Shown here: piece by piece, positions 35,669 to 44,971 of the stretch
Position numbering within the stretch: position 1 is the stretch's first letter
Layout of the letters: every line of letters starts with the position of its first letter
The notes under the pieces: model-generated
The model's input: the letters and a program-made list of their open reading frames with translations, nothing else
Database searches by the model: none
What the model was told of the DNA's origin: nothing
NCBI GenBank assembly: GCA_027483445.1
Contig: JAIXUS010000042.1
Span: forward strand, 62,001-126,000
Direction of reading: 5' to 3'
DNA from: Bacteroidota bacterium
GTDB taxonomy: Bacteria; Bacteroidota; Bacteroidia; M30B66
DNA length: 64,000 bases
Program-made: the position numbers and the translations under genes

Positions 35669-37146
35669 TATTCACGCATGAACTGAACAGTGGCCTTGAT
35701 TTCGGGATGCATGTAACGGTCGTTCGATTGGTAGGGATTGGCTTTCCGATAGGCCTGCAGCAGATTCTCCAGGTATGGTGATGACTGCATTGGTCGCCGG
35801 AATTCAATGGCTTGAGCCGCCGATAAAAGTTCGATGCCCAGTATTTGCTCAAGGTTACTCATCACCGTCCAGGCCTTGGTGGCGGCATTGGCACCCATGC
35901 TTACATGGTCTTCTTGTCCGGCCGACGAATCAATGGTATCGGCCGAAGCCGGGGTGCACAATTGCTTATTTCGGCTTACCAAAGAAGCCGCACTGTATTG
36001 AGCAATCATTAACCCAGAGTGTAAGCCGGCATCTCCGGCTAAAAATGGAGGCAATCCACGTTTCCCCGAAACGAGTTGGTAGGTTCGCCGTTCCGAAAAG
36101 CTTCCGGCTTCATGCAGGGCTAAACACAAGTAGTCGAGCGCCATGGCCAGGGTTTGCCCATGGAAATTGCCGCCGGAGAGAATAAGGTCATCCTCCGGAA
36201 AAATATTCGGATTATCGGTAACGGCATTTAATTCAGTTTCGAAAACGCCTTGTACATGTTTGATGACATCAAGCGTAGCGCCCAGAACCTGCGGAATACA
36301 ACGGAAAGAGTAGGGGTCTTGCACATGGGCTTTTGGCTGCATCGACATTGGCGAGCCGTTCAACAGCGCGCGCATGGCTTTGGCAATCTCGATTTGCCCC
36401 TGGTGAGGACGAATGGCCTGAAGCTTTTCGTGGAAAGGCTCTGTTCTACCGTCGTAGGCATCAACACTAAGGGCCGCAATTGTAGTTGCCCAGCGCATGA
36501 GCCTTTGCCCTTCCTTTACCAATTCGACTCCGTATGCCGACATAAACTGAGTGCCGTTCAAGAGGGCCAAACCCTCTTTGGAGGCCAGCTCCAGCGACTC
36601 CCAGCCCAGCACTTCGTGCACCTGTGCAGCCGAAGTTTTAACCCCATTCACATACACTTCGCCCAAGCCAATGAGTGGAAGCGATAGATGAGCCAGCGGC
36701 GCCAGATCGCCAGAGGCGCCCAGCGATCCGTACTCGTACACCACCGGGAAAATACCCTCATTGTACATTTGCACCAAGCGCTCAACCGTTTCGAGGCGTA
36801 CACCTGAATGCCCTTTGGCCAGTGCTAGAATTTTGAGGAGCAGCATGGTTTTCACCACCCTTACGGGGATGGCATCACCGATTCCGCAGGCATGCGAAAC
36901 CACCAGATTGTGCTGAAGTTCAGTGAGTTTTGAGGCTTCTATTTTTACGTCGCACAAAGCACCAAATCCGGTATTGATGCCATAAACCGGAGCTTCACGC
37001 TGCTGAAGAGTTTCGTCGAGATACCTGCGGCAATGAGCAATGCGTTGGATGGCCTCCTCGGAGAGCACAATGGGCTGGTCAGATTGAGTGATTTTGGCAA
37101 TTTCGCCAATGCTCAATGCGGCGTTGTTGATGGTAAAATGGTCCAC
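35647..37146 (-). CDS. hutH: histidine ammonia-lyase
   Basis: A 499-residue enzyme that removes ammonia from L-histidine to give urocanate, the first step of histidine degradation. The self-forming MIO cofactor triad Ala144-Ser145-Gly146 lies in the diagnostic GSLGASGDLAPL. The N-terminal INTGFGALCDVKI and QDPYSFRCIPQVLGA segments also match. The length is normal (about 500). hutU and hutI are not in the window, though ftcD, a later step of a histidine route, is 8 kb away. It is a single gene, convergent with the B12 operon. Confidence 0.97.
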   Translation of the reverse strand: MDHFTINNAALSIGEIAKITQSDQPIVLSEEAIQRIAHCRRYLDETLQQREAPVYGINTGFGALCDVKIEASKLTELQHNLVVSHACGIGDAIPVRVVKTMLLLKILALAKGHSGVRLETVERLVQMYNEGIFPVVYEYGSLGASGDLAPLAHLSLPLIGLGEVYVNGVKTSAAQVHEVLGWESLELASKEGLALLNGTQFMSAYGVELVKEGQRLMRWATTIAALSVDAYDGRTEPFHEKLQAIRPHQGQIEIAKAMRALLNGSPMSMQPKAHVQDPYSFRCIPQVLGATLDVIKHVQGVFETELNAVTDNPNIFPEDDLILSGGNFHGQTLAMALDYLCLALHEAGSFSERRTYQLVSGKRGLPPFLAGDAGLHSGLMIAQYSAASLVSRNKQLCTPASADTIDSSAGQEDHVSMGANAATKAWTVMSNLEQILGIELLSAAQAIEFRRPMQSSPYLENLLQAYRKANPYQSNDRYMHPEIKATVQFMREYQLPELN

Positions 37147-37189
37147 TCAGTTGGTCGATTTTGGGAAGACGAAAATGGGAAAAATGCAC

Positions 37190-38575
37190 TTAGCTTTCTT
37201 CCTCAAAATAGGATTCAATTTCATGGATAGCCTCCAACGGTACATTGACCTGTTTACCTGAGCTTAGCTTTTTCAGGTTTACTACGCCCGATTTTACCTC
37301 ATCAGGCCCGTAAAGTGCCAGGTATGGAATCCCTTTCTTTTCGGCATATTCGAACTGTTTACGCAGCTTGGTTGGTTCCGGAAAAATTTCTGCAGCAATG
37401 CCCGCATTTCTGAGCTGTTGAAGCAGCACTAAGCCATCGTTTCTTTCCGAAATTTCTAGCGAGGCAATCAGAATGCGCGTGCCGGTTGTTTGGCTGGCTG
37501 GGAAAAGGTTTTGATCGAGCAGAATGTCGTAAATGCGGTCGGCGCCGAAAGAAATGCCAACGCCCGGAACGCCTTGAAGACCGAAAATACCGGTAAGGTC
37601 ATCATAACGCCCACCGCCACCAATACTCCCAAAGGCGATATTGCGGGCCTTTACTTCGAGAATAGTTCCGGTGTAGTAATTCAGTCCGCGGGCGAGGCTA
37701 AGGTCGAGGTCAATTTTTGCATTCAACAGTTCCAATTTGCCCTCCGGGCCGAAGAACGAGAGTAGTTCGCGCAATTCGCGGATTCCGGCAAGCCCAATCG
37801 TGGAGCCTTGAAGCAACTGTTCGAGCTGTTGAAGCTTCCCGGTATTGCTGCCTGAGAGGCGGGTGATGGGCTCGATGGTTTTCAGGGCATTTTCGGGGAT
37901 GCCTTTTTGCTGCATTTCCTCTACCACTTTTTCCCAGCCAATTTTGTCGAGTTTGTCGAGCGCTACGGTAAGCTCAGTTAACCGCTCCGGAACGCCAGCA
38001 ACTTCGGCCATTCCACTGAGTATTTTGCGGTTGTTAACGAGGATGTTTACTGGTAAGCCAAGCTGATGGAAAACCCGATCATAGATTTGTATCAATTCGG
38101 CTTCATTGAGCAATGAGGCACTTCCCACCACGTCGGCATCGCATTGCCAGAATTCGCGGTAACGACCTTTTTGAGGACGGTCGGCGCGCCACACAGGCTG
38201 CATTTGGTAACGCTTAAACGGAAAAGCCAGCTTTTCGCGGTTCATCACCACAAAGCGCGCAAAGGGAACGGTGAGGTCGTAGCGAAGCGCCTTTTCGGAA
38301 ATCATGGGCAGAATGGCCGAAGGGGCATCCAGCGAAGCATTCTTTTCCCGAACCTCTTGAAGGAAATCGCCTGAATTTAAAATCTTGAAAATCAACCTGT
38401 CGCCTTCGTCGCCGTATTTACCGGTGAGCGTGGTAAGGTTCTCCATGGCAGGTGTCTCCAGGGCTTGATAACCGAAAAGCTCAAACTGGTTGCGGATGGT
38501 TTCAAAGATGTATCGTCGGCGCGCCGTTTCGAGCGGACCAAAATCGCGAGTGCCTTTGGGTAAAGCGGGTTTCAT
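37190..38575 (-). CDS. hisS: histidyl-tRNA synthetase
   Basis: A 461-residue class II synthetase. The ATG at 38575 (MKPALPKGTRDFGP) gives the standard start, PKGTRDF; an upstream in-frame start would overlap the promoter element. Motif 2 lies around YQMQPVWRADRPQKGRYREF, the histidine-specific loop is LARGLNYYTG, and a C-terminal anticodon-binding domain follows (about 365-461). A perfect TACCTTTG element 6 bp before the ATG implies a very short leader. The gene lies 43 bp downstream of hutH's start, on the same strand but with hisS upstream. Confidence 0.97.
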   Translation of the reverse strand: MKPALPKGTRDFGPLETARRRYIFETIRNQFELFGYQALETPAMENLTTLTGKYGDEGDRLIFKILNSGDFLQEVREKNASLDAPSAILPMISEKALRYDLTVPFARFVVMNREKLAFPFKRYQMQPVWRADRPQKGRYREFWQCDADVVGSASLLNEAELIQIYDRVFHQLGLPVNILVNNRKILSGMAEVAGVPERLTELTVALDKLDKIGWEKVVEEMQQKGIPENALKTIEPITRLSGSNTGKLQQLEQLLQGSTIGLAGIRELRELLSFFGPEGKLELLNAKIDLDLSLARGLNYYTGTILEVKARNIAFGSIGGGGRYDDLTGIFGLQGVPGVGISFGADRIYDILLDQNLFPASQTTGTRILIASLEISERNDGLVLLQQLRNAGIAAEIFPEPTKLRKQFEYAEKKGIPYLALYGPDEVKSGVVNLKKLSSGKQVNVPLEAIHEIESYFEEES

Positions 38576-38581
38576 AGCCCG

Positions 38582-38589
38582 CAAAGGTA
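38582..38589 (-). promoter_or_regulatory. putative -7 promoter element of hisS
   Basis: The minus strand reads TACCTTTG, a perfect TAnnTTTG match, 6 bp before the ATG at 38575. Transcription would start about 3 nt before the start codon. The -33 element is unclear. Confidence 0.45.
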
Positions 38590-38634
38590 GCAAAGGGAAG
38601 CGCAGCCATAGTCTGTTATTCTAAGCTGAATTTC

Positions 38635-38642
38635 TATTTTTG
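38635..38642 (+). promoter_or_regulatory. putative -7 promoter element of the trypsin-like protease gene
   Basis: TATTTTTG is a perfect TAnnTTTG match, ending 19 bp before the ATG at 38662. It is divergent from the hisS element 46 bp away. The -33 region (around 38612) is weak. Confidence 0.45.
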
Positions 38643-38661
38643 CAGAAACCATCACAAATCC

Positions 38662-40884
38662 ATGAAGAAATTTTTATCCGTCCTGTGGGGCGTAATGTTG
38701 GCGTTAGCCATTCATGCTCAGCCCTCTACAGGAGGTTACCCATTAGGTCTGGGCGGGAAACTCAGCGGGAAGGCTCCAATCATCGAACTGCCACAAGTAA
38801 GTAATGCCGAATTGCTCGAGCAAGACCGTTTGAATGCGCTTTCCGGCGAAAAGTCGCTTCGCTTTGGGCTCGATTTCCCGGTAAACTACACACTCGAAAA
38901 CAGCGGTCATTGGCAAACTGCAGCCAACGGCCGATTGGTGTGGAGGCTTGAGGTGCGCTCTGCCTCAGCCCGCAACCTCAATTTCGTGTTCGACCAGTTT
39001 CGGCTTCCCGCCGGAGCCCGCTTCTTCGTTTATGCAGCTGATGGTACACACATTCTAGGCGCCTTCACTGAGGCCAATAACAATCGTTTGCACAATTTCG
39101 CGACACTGCCTGTGAAGGGCAATCGCGTGGTGTTGGAGCTTTCCGTGCCCGAAGAATTGCGCTCTGAGCTCGTGTTTCGCTTAAGTTCGATAGTACATGG
39201 TTATCGCGATTTTTACAAGGAGTTGAAGGATTTCGAAGACTCCGGCGAATGCAACAACAACGTAGTATGTCCGGAAGGCGAGCCCTGGCAAGACCAAATA
39301 CGCTCCTCGGTGATGCTGCTCTCCGGGAATTTTCGTTTTTGTTCCGGTGCGGCCATCAACAATACCAGCAACGATGGAACTCCGTATATCCTAACAGCCG
39401 ACCACTGTGAGCCATCGCCCACAGATATTTTTATGTTCAACTACTTCAGTCCGGTGTGTACCCCCAACCAGGATGGCAATACCACCGATGTGATGCAGGG
39501 TTGTATTATTCGTGCCCGAAATCCGGCCTCCGATTTTGCTTTGGTTGAGCTGTTGGAGCCTTTTGAGCCTGCGTACAATGTGTTCCTCTCGGGCTGGTCG
39601 CGCCAAAATGATCCCCCCGATTCAACCACCGGCATCCACCACCCGCGCGGCGATGTGATGAAGATTAGCTTTAACATCGATGGAAACGGCGTGGAAAATT
39701 GGGGCGGCGCCGATTGCTGGCATGTATTCGATTGGGAAGACGGTACAACCGAACCCGGCTCCTCCGGTTCGCCTTTGTACAACGAGCAAAAGCAAATTAT
39801 TGGGCAGTTGTATGGTGGTACTGCCAATTGCGACAATAACATCGACGATTATTACGGTCGTTTGGTGGCTTCTTGGGATGGCAACAGTGCCGATGAACGT
39901 TTACGCGACTGGCTCGACCCGGAAAACACCGACTTAGCCTCGCTGGACGGTGTTGAATCGGGCGTTCCTCAGTTTTCGGTCGATGCCCGCTTAAGTGCGA
40001 TTGATGTTCCACTGGAAAGCTATTGCAGCCAATCGACCATTATTCCTGCCGTGAAGGTGCGCAATTCGGGCTCTGATACCTTGTTTAGCTTCACGCTGAG
40101 CTATGGGTTTGGCACCGATTTGCAAAACTTCGACTGGAATGGTGCTTTGGCAACCAATGCTCAAATTACGCTCACCTTACCTGAGTTGGCCTTGCCATTG
40201 GGGGCGAACCTGAGCTTCAGCGCCAACATTTTAAATCCGAACAATGCTGTTGATGCGGTTCCGGCTAACAATGTGCTACAGCGCAATGTCGACAGCCGCG
40301 AAGGGCGCATGTACCGGTTGAATCTAAACACAGACTTTTACCCGGAAGAGACCGGATTCAGCATTGAAAATGTAGAGAACGACAGCATTTTGTTCGAAAC
40401 CGCAACCGGTGCCGTTCCCGAAGGGCAGAATGTGTATCGCTTCTGCATGCCTGATGGGTGCTACCGTTTTGTGATTACCGATGAAGCCGGCGATGGCATT
40501 TGTTGTGGCTTCTCAGGCAATGGCTCGTTCATGTTACAGAATAACCTCAATCAGCCTATTGGTTCTGGCGGTCAGTTTCAAGATTCCGATACGGTTTTAT
40601 TCTGTGTAGGGAATGTTGGTATTGAGCAGCTCTGGAGCCAATCGGCAGCGATTCGTGTGTTTCCCAATCCGGCGGCAACCCAACTAAATCTTCAACTTCA
40701 GTCCGATTTACTGGGCCATGTATCGCGCTACACGGTTTTCGATATTACCGGCAAAGCCGTGATGACAGAACGCATTCAAGATGCATTGCAGTTGATTGAT
40801 ATAGCTCAGCTAAGTTCCGGCCTGTATCTCCTTCGCGTAGATAGCGATTTGGGTCCGAAAACGATACGCTTCGTGAAGCAGTAA
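38662..40884 (+). CDS. trypsin-like (lysyl endopeptidase-type) secreted serine protease with T9SS sorting domain
   Basis: A 740-residue secreted protease. A signal peptide (to about 19, AIHAQ) and a propeptide-like beta region (to about 190) precede a chymotrypsin-fold domain. Its catalytic residues are the His in TADHCEP (about 247), the Asp in ASDFALVEL (about 291) and the Ser in GSSGSPLYN (about 367). The many cysteines and the CSGAAINNT opening resemble Lysobacter/Achromobacter lysyl endopeptidase. Beta domains follow, then a type A T9SS domain (VFPNPAATQLN, from about 664). Cleavage specificity is not proven. It is a single gene with its own promoter and terminator. Confidence 0.9.
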   Translation: MKKFLSVLWGVMLALAIHAQPSTGGYPLGLGGKLSGKAPIIELPQVSNAELLEQDRLNALSGEKSLRFGLDFPVNYTLENSGHWQTAANGRLVWRLEVRSASARNLNFVFDQFRLPAGARFFVYAADGTHILGAFTEANNNRLHNFATLPVKGNRVVLELSVPEELRSELVFRLSSIVHGYRDFYKELKDFEDSGECNNNVVCPEGEPWQDQIRSSVMLLSGNFRFCSGAAINNTSNDGTPYILTADHCEPSPTDIFMFNYFSPVCTPNQDGNTTDVMQGCIIRARNPASDFALVELLEPFEPAYNVFLSGWSRQNDPPDSTTGIHHPRGDVMKISFNIDGNGVENWGGADCWHVFDWEDGTTEPGSSGSPLYNEQKQIIGQLYGGTANCDNNIDDYYGRLVASWDGNSADERLRDWLDPENTDLASLDGVESGVPQFSVDARLSAIDVPLESYCSQSTIIPAVKVRNSGSDTLFSFTLSYGFGTDLQNFDWNGALATNAQITLTLPELALPLGANLSFSANILNPNNAVDAVPANNVLQRNVDSREGRMYRLNLNTDFYPEETGFSIENVENDSILFETATGAVPEGQNVYRFCMPDGCYRFVITDEAGDGICCGFSGNGSFMLQNNLNQPIGSGGQFQDSDTVLFCVGNVGIEQLWSQSAAIRVFPNPAATQLNLQLQSDLLGHVSRYTVFDITGKAVMTERIQDALQLIDIAQLSSGLYLLRVDSDLGPKTIRFVKQ

Positions 40885-40887
40885 AGG

Positions 40888-40926
40888 AAAGCCCCAATCA
40901 TTCAAAGCAGAAGATTGGGGCTTTTT
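40888..40926 (+). terminator. terminator after the trypsin-like protease gene
   Basis: The 12-bp perfect arms AAAGCCCCAATC (40888-40899) and GATTGGGGCTTT (40913-40924) are followed by further T residues. Confidence 0.92.
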
Positions 40927-41236
40927 TGCATTACACCGTTTGAGTTCCGGGTAATTAGGTGTGCAGCAGTGGTTTCGGGTGTTGCATAAATGCGATGACT
41001 TGCCCTTTAGCAGGTGGCTGCGGTGTTTGCGCCAGCAATTGGAGCGGATACCCCGCAGCTCCGGTTGGGCGGGCCAAGTGCGCCGGTTGACGGAGCGAGG
41101 AGTATGAGCGGAAAGTGCGGTGCCTGAACGTGATGCTTAATGGGAACGCAAAGCCATAACAGGCAGGCGCCCCAAGCATCAGAACCTCAAAGGCTATTGA
41201 GAATTAATCAGGATTGAGGGTGTTGGGTGTGCGGAA
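40927..41236. other. GC-richer intergenic segment without a recognisable gene
   Basis: These 310 bp separate the protease terminator from the end of uvrA. The central part (about 40990-41140) is visibly richer in G and C than other gaps. A 74-codon minus-strand frame (40955-41179) translates to a Pro/Arg/Leu-rich sequence with no signal peptide or family resemblance. Short direct repeats occur (CCGGTTG twice within 41061-41093, GGGTGTTG at both ends). It could be a dispersed repeat, a decayed element or a structured RNA. I cannot decide between these. Confidence 0.4.
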
Positions 41237-44059
41237 TTAGGCTTTGAACTTCTCCTTCAGGTGCTTCCCGGTAACCGACTTTTTATCCTTGGCCAGATCT
41301 TTCGGAGTGCCGGAAAAAACAATATTTCCGCCTTCTTCGCCACCGTCGGGGCCCAAATCAATCACCCAATCGGCGCATTTAATGACGTCCATATTGTGTT
41401 CAATAACCAACATGGAGTGTCCTTGCCGGATTAAAGCTTCGAAGGCGCCAAGCAATCTGCGGATGTCGTGAAAGTGAAGACCTGTAGTTGGTTCATCGAA
41501 GATGAATAAGGTATGTTCCTGGGCGTTTCCTTTGGTGAGGAAGGATGCCAGTTTAATGCGTTGCGCCTCGCCACCCGAAAGGGTCGAAGAGGCTTGCCCA
41601 AGATGCACATAGCCGAGGCCAACATCAGCCAGGGGCTGCAACTTGGCTACAATGCGCTTTTCAGTGGTGCCCGATTGCTCGGAGAAGAAGGTGATGGCCT
41701 CATCGACGGTTAGCTCCAGAATGTCGAAAATATTTTTGCCACGGTACTCCACTTCCAACACTTCTTCTTTGAAACGTTTTCCGCCGCAAACATCACATTG
41801 AAGCTTGATGTCGGCCATAAACTGCATTGAAATGTTCACGAAACCTTCGCCTTCGCATTCTTCGCACCGGCCGCCCTCCACATTGAAGGAGAACATGGAA
41901 GGTTTGTAATTGCGGGTTTTGGCCAAGGGCTGAACCGAATACAAGGCCCTGATTTCGTCGTAAGCCTTTACGTAGGTTACCGGGTTAGATCTCGACGATT
42001 TCCCAATCGGATTTTGGTCAATATACTCCACCGCCCCAAGCACCTTGTAGTCGCCCTCGAGCCGGTCGAATTGTCCGGTTTGCTCGCCGTATCCTTCAAA
42101 TTGCTTTTTGAGCGCGGGATAAAGGATTTTATTCACCAATGTGCTTTTCCCCGAGCCGCTCACCCCGGTAACTACAGTAAGGACGTTCAGGGGGAATTCA
42201 ACATCGATATTTTTTAGGTTGTTATGCCTTGCGCCGCTAATGCGGATGGCTGATTTCCAGCTCCTTACTTTTTTCGGGATTTCAATTTCCTTCTTTCCGG
42301 TTAGGTAGTCAGCTGTGAGTGATCCTCCGGCATCTACAAGGTGGGCATGTGTTCCGCTAAACACCACCTTTCCTCCATTTGAGCCGGCTTCCGGACCCAT
42401 ATCTATGAGCAGGTCGGCGGCCTTCATCATGTCTTCGTCGTGCTCCACAACAACCACTGTGTTGCCGAGGTCGCGCAGGTTTTTCAATACCGAAATCAGC
42501 CGCTCTGTGTCGCGCGAGTGGAGGCCAATGCTGGGCTCATCCAACACATATAAGGAGCCTTCGAGGCTGGAACCAATAGAGGTGGCAAGGTTGATTCGCT
42601 GACTTTCGCCTCCCGAAAGTGTCGATGAAAGCCGGTTGAGCGTAAGGTAGCCAAGGCCCACCTCGCAGAGGAAGCCCAGTCGGGCACGGATTTCCAATAA
42701 AATACGTCGCGCCACGTGGTTTTCATACTCGCTCAGTTCGAGCGCGTTGAAGAAATCACGGGCATTTTGAACCGGCATCAAGACCAGCTCAGAAATGTTC
42801 TTCCCGCCCACTTTTACATAACCGGCATCTTTGCGCAAACGGGTGCCCTTGCAGTCAGGGCAGGTGGTCTTCCCGCGGTAGCGCGATAACATTACCCGGT
42901 ATTGTATTTTGTAGGTTTGCTCTTCAACATGACGAAAGAAGGCATTGATGCCCTCTGCGTACTTGGTGCCTTCCCACAACTGCGACTTCTGCTTTTCGTC
43001 GAGGTCGTAATAGGCGCGGTGGACAGGAAAGTCGACCTTCATGGCATACTTCACGAACTGGTCTTTCCATTCGCTCATTTTTTCACCTCGCCAGGGCGCT
43101 ACGCAACCTTCATAAACCGACATGCTTTTGTCGGGTATCACCAAGTCTTCGTCGATACCGATTACTGTTCCAAAGCCTTCGCAGGTTTTACAAGCCCCGA
43201 AAGGATTGTTAAAGCTAAACAAGTGCACTGAAGGCTCTTCGAAAACCATTCCGTCGGCTTCGAAGCGATTAGAGAGCTTTCGGGTAAGGGTTTCGCCTTC
43301 GGCTTTGATGACTTCTACGATGCACTCATCTTTACCTTCGTAAAAGGCGGTTTGAATAGAGTCGGCCAGTCGGCTGTTGTTTTCTTCGCTTTCAGGGTCA
43401 ACCGCCAGACGGTCGATGAGCAGCTCCAATGTTTTTCCTTTGAGGGCTCCACTGTTTTCCCACTCTTCAATTCGTTTTAGTGTGCCATCAATTCGCATTC
43501 TCGAAAAACCCAGCTGGCGAAGCAGTGAGAGATTAGCGGCTTTGCCGTCGAAGCGTGCCATGTCGAGCGGTGCAAACAAACTTACCCGGTCGCCCGGCGC
43601 AAAGCTGTTTACATAATCAACCACATCGCTCGGCGTGGAGCGTTTTACTTCCTGACCGCTAATGGGGGAAATGGTCTTTCCGATTCGGGCAAAGAGTAGT
43701 TTCAGGTAATCGTAGATTTCTGTTGATGTACCTACGGTTGAACGGGTATTCGTTGAATTGACTTTCTGTTCGATGGCCACGGCAGGCGAGATTCCGGTGA
43801 TTGAATCGACCTCCGGCTTGTTAATTCTTCCCAAAAACTGTCGTGCGTAAGCACTAAGCGATTCTACGTAACGCCGTTGTCCCTCAGCATATAAGGTGTC
43901 GAATGCCAGCGATGACTTTCCGGAGCCCGATAGCCCTGTGATGACCACCAGTTTATTGCGTGGAATCTGAACATCGACGTTTTTTAGGTTGTGAACCCGT
44001 GCTCCGCGTATATCGATGATATCGGTAGCTCGGCTAGGTTCCTTGATTTTTGGGGCCAT
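41237..44059 (-). CDS. uvrA: excinuclease ABC subunit A
   Basis: A 940-residue DNA-damage recognition ATPase of nucleotide excision repair, working with UvrB and UvrC. Two ABC modules are present: the first Walker A is [17 protein letters not shown] (about 40), the second [14 protein letters not shown] (about 630), with signatures LSGGESQRI and LSGGEAQRI. The C-terminal zinc finger is CEECEGEG...CDVCGG, and an N-terminal one is CKTCEGFG...CPDCKG. The length is normal. It is divergent from the sigma factor gene, with a perfect -7 element 14 bp upstream of the ATG. Confidence 0.98.
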   Translation of the reverse strand: MAPKIKEPSRATDIIDIRGARVHNLKNVDVQIPRNKLVVITGLSGSGKSSLAFDTLYAEGQRRYVESLSAYARQFLGRINKPEVDSITGISPAVAIEQKVNSTNTRSTVGTSTEIYDYLKLLFARIGKTISPISGQEVKRSTPSDVVDYVNSFAPGDRVSLFAPLDMARFDGKAANLSLLRQLGFSRMRIDGTLKRIEEWENSGALKGKTLELLIDRLAVDPESEENNSRLADSIQTAFYEGKDECIVEVIKAEGETLTRKLSNRFEADGMVFEEPSVHLFSFNNPFGACKTCEGFGTVIGIDEDLVIPDKSMSVYEGCVAPWRGEKMSEWKDQFVKYAMKVDFPVHRAYYDLDEKQKSQLWEGTKYAEGINAFFRHVEEQTYKIQYRVMLSRYRGKTTCPDCKGTRLRKDAGYVKVGGKNISELVLMPVQNARDFFNALELSEYENHVARRILLEIRARLGFLCEVGLGYLTLNRLSSTLSGGESQRINLATSIGSSLEGSLYVLDEPSIGLHSRDTERLISVLKNLRDLGNTVVVVEHDEDMMKAADLLIDMGPEAGSNGGKVVFSGTHAHLVDAGGSLTADYLTGKKEIEIPKKVRSWKSAIRISGARHNNLKNIDVEFPLNVLTVVTGVSGSGKSTLVNKILYPALKKQFEGYGEQTGQFDRLEGDYKVLGAVEYIDQNPIGKSSRSNPVTYVKAYDEIRALYSVQPLAKTRNYKPSMFSFNVEGGRCEECEGEGFVNISMQFMADIKLQCDVCGGKRFKEEVLEVEYRGKNIFDILELTVDEAITFFSEQSGTTEKRIVAKLQPLADVGLGYVHLGQASSTLSGGEAQRIKLASFLTKGNAQEHTLFIFDEPTTGLHFHDIRRLLGAFEALIRQGHSMLVIEHNMDVIKCADWVIDLGPDGGEEGGNIVFSGTPKDLAKDKKSVTGKHLKEKFKA

Positions 44060-44073
44060 GTGTAAGAATCTTG

Positions 44074-44081
44074 CAAAATTA
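44074..44081 (-). promoter_or_regulatory. putative -7 promoter element of uvrA
   Basis: The minus strand reads TAATTTTG, a perfect TAnnTTTG match, ending 14 bp before the uvrA ATG (44059). No LexA-type box was recognised. Confidence 0.5.
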
Positions 44082-44235
44082 GCAAATACCTGTTGCTTTT
44101 TTCAGAAATACTACTTTACTTTGCTTGTATCATCAGAACAAGTATCCTTTGGTGAGGTTCTTGGTTCGGTGTTTTTTTAAACAGAACTGCCTATAGCACA
44201 CACTTCTACTCTTTAAAACAAAAACCACAGTTTTA

Positions 44236-44243
44236 AAAGGAGG
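44236..44243 (+). promoter_or_regulatory. perfect Shine-Dalgarno sequence of the sigma factor gene
   Basis: AAAGGAGG lies 4 nt before the ATG at 44248 and is fully complementary to the canonical 16S 3' end. No other gene start I inspected in this window has such a match, in keeping with the rarity of Shine-Dalgarno sequences in Bacteroidota. It supports the chosen start. Confidence 0.85.
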
Positions 44244-44247
44244 AAGT

Positions 44248-44844
44248 ATGTCTGCTACACAACTCACGGATCAGGTTCTGGTTCACAATTACCTTAATGG
44301 AGATGAGAGTGCGCTCTCAGTACTGATTCAACGGCATCAGCAAAAGGTGTTTTCATACATCAGAATGCTGGTCAAAGACAGTCAGCTTGCCGAAGACATC
44401 TTTCAGGATGTGTTTGTGAAGGTGATTCACACGTTAAAATCCGGCAATTACAACGAAGAGGGAAAGTTTCTGCCCTGGATTATGCGCATTGCACACAACC
44501 TGAGCATTGACCATTTCAGACGTGCCAAGAGAATGCCTTTGGTGCAAAATTCCAGGGCCGACGGCGAAGAGTTTGACGTATTTCGCACACTGCGCATCAT
44601 GGACGATAACGTGGAGGACAAAATGGTGAAGACCCAAATTTTGAAGGATGTAAAGCGTCTTATTCAGGAGTTGCCTCCGGAGCAACAGGAAGTACTGATA
44701 CTTCGTCATTACGCCGATCTGAGTTTTCAGGAAATTGCCGAAATGACCAATGTGAGCATCAATACCGCTTTGGGTCGAATGCGTTACGCGCTAATCAATT
44801 TGAGAAAAATCATCAAGAACAAAGAAATCATACTCAGCGTTTGA
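44248..44844 (+). CDS. ECF-type sigma-70 family RNA polymerase sigma factor
   Basis: A 198-residue sigma factor with region 2 (about 20-95; LVKDSQLAEDIFQDVFVKVI and IMRIAHNLSIDHFRR) and region 4 (about 130-190; ELPPEQQEVLILRHYADLSFQEIAEM with a helix-turn-helix ending INTALGRMRYAL). It lacks regions 1.1 and 3, as ECF factors do. No anti-sigma gene follows; a terminator and ftcD come next. The start is fixed by a perfect Shine-Dalgarno sequence. The regulon is unknown. The 188-bp gap to uvrA gives it a long leader of about 100 nt or more, where control may act. Confidence 0.93.
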   Translation: MSATQLTDQVLVHNYLNGDESALSVLIQRHQQKVFSYIRMLVKDSQLAEDIFQDVFVKVIHTLKSGNYNEEGKFLPWIMRIAHNLSIDHFRRAKRMPLVQNSRADGEEFDVFRTLRIMDDNVEDKMVKTQILKDVKRLIQELPPEQQEVLILRHYADLSFQEIAEMTNVSINTALGRMRYALINLRKIIKNKEIILSV

Positions 44845-44869
44845 GTTTTTCCAATCGCGCTGAATATTC

Positions 44870-44900
44870 AAAGCCCTGCTCCGGTGGGGCTTTTGATTTT
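44870..44900 (+). terminator. terminator after the sigma factor gene
   Basis: The arms AAAGCCC (44870-44876) and GGGCTTT (44887-44893) are followed by TGATTTTT, 25 bp after the stop codon. Confidence 0.8.
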
Positions 44901-44971
44901 TCCAAGACCAGCAATCGGGTCGTTTTTCTTCGTACAATTTCTTTTTAGGTTTGTGCTCCAAAATTTAAACT

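Noticed and set aside
40955-41179. 74-codon minus-strand frame before uvrA
   Set aside because: Low-complexity Pro/Arg/Leu translation without recognisable domain; treated as part of an unexplained intergenic segment.
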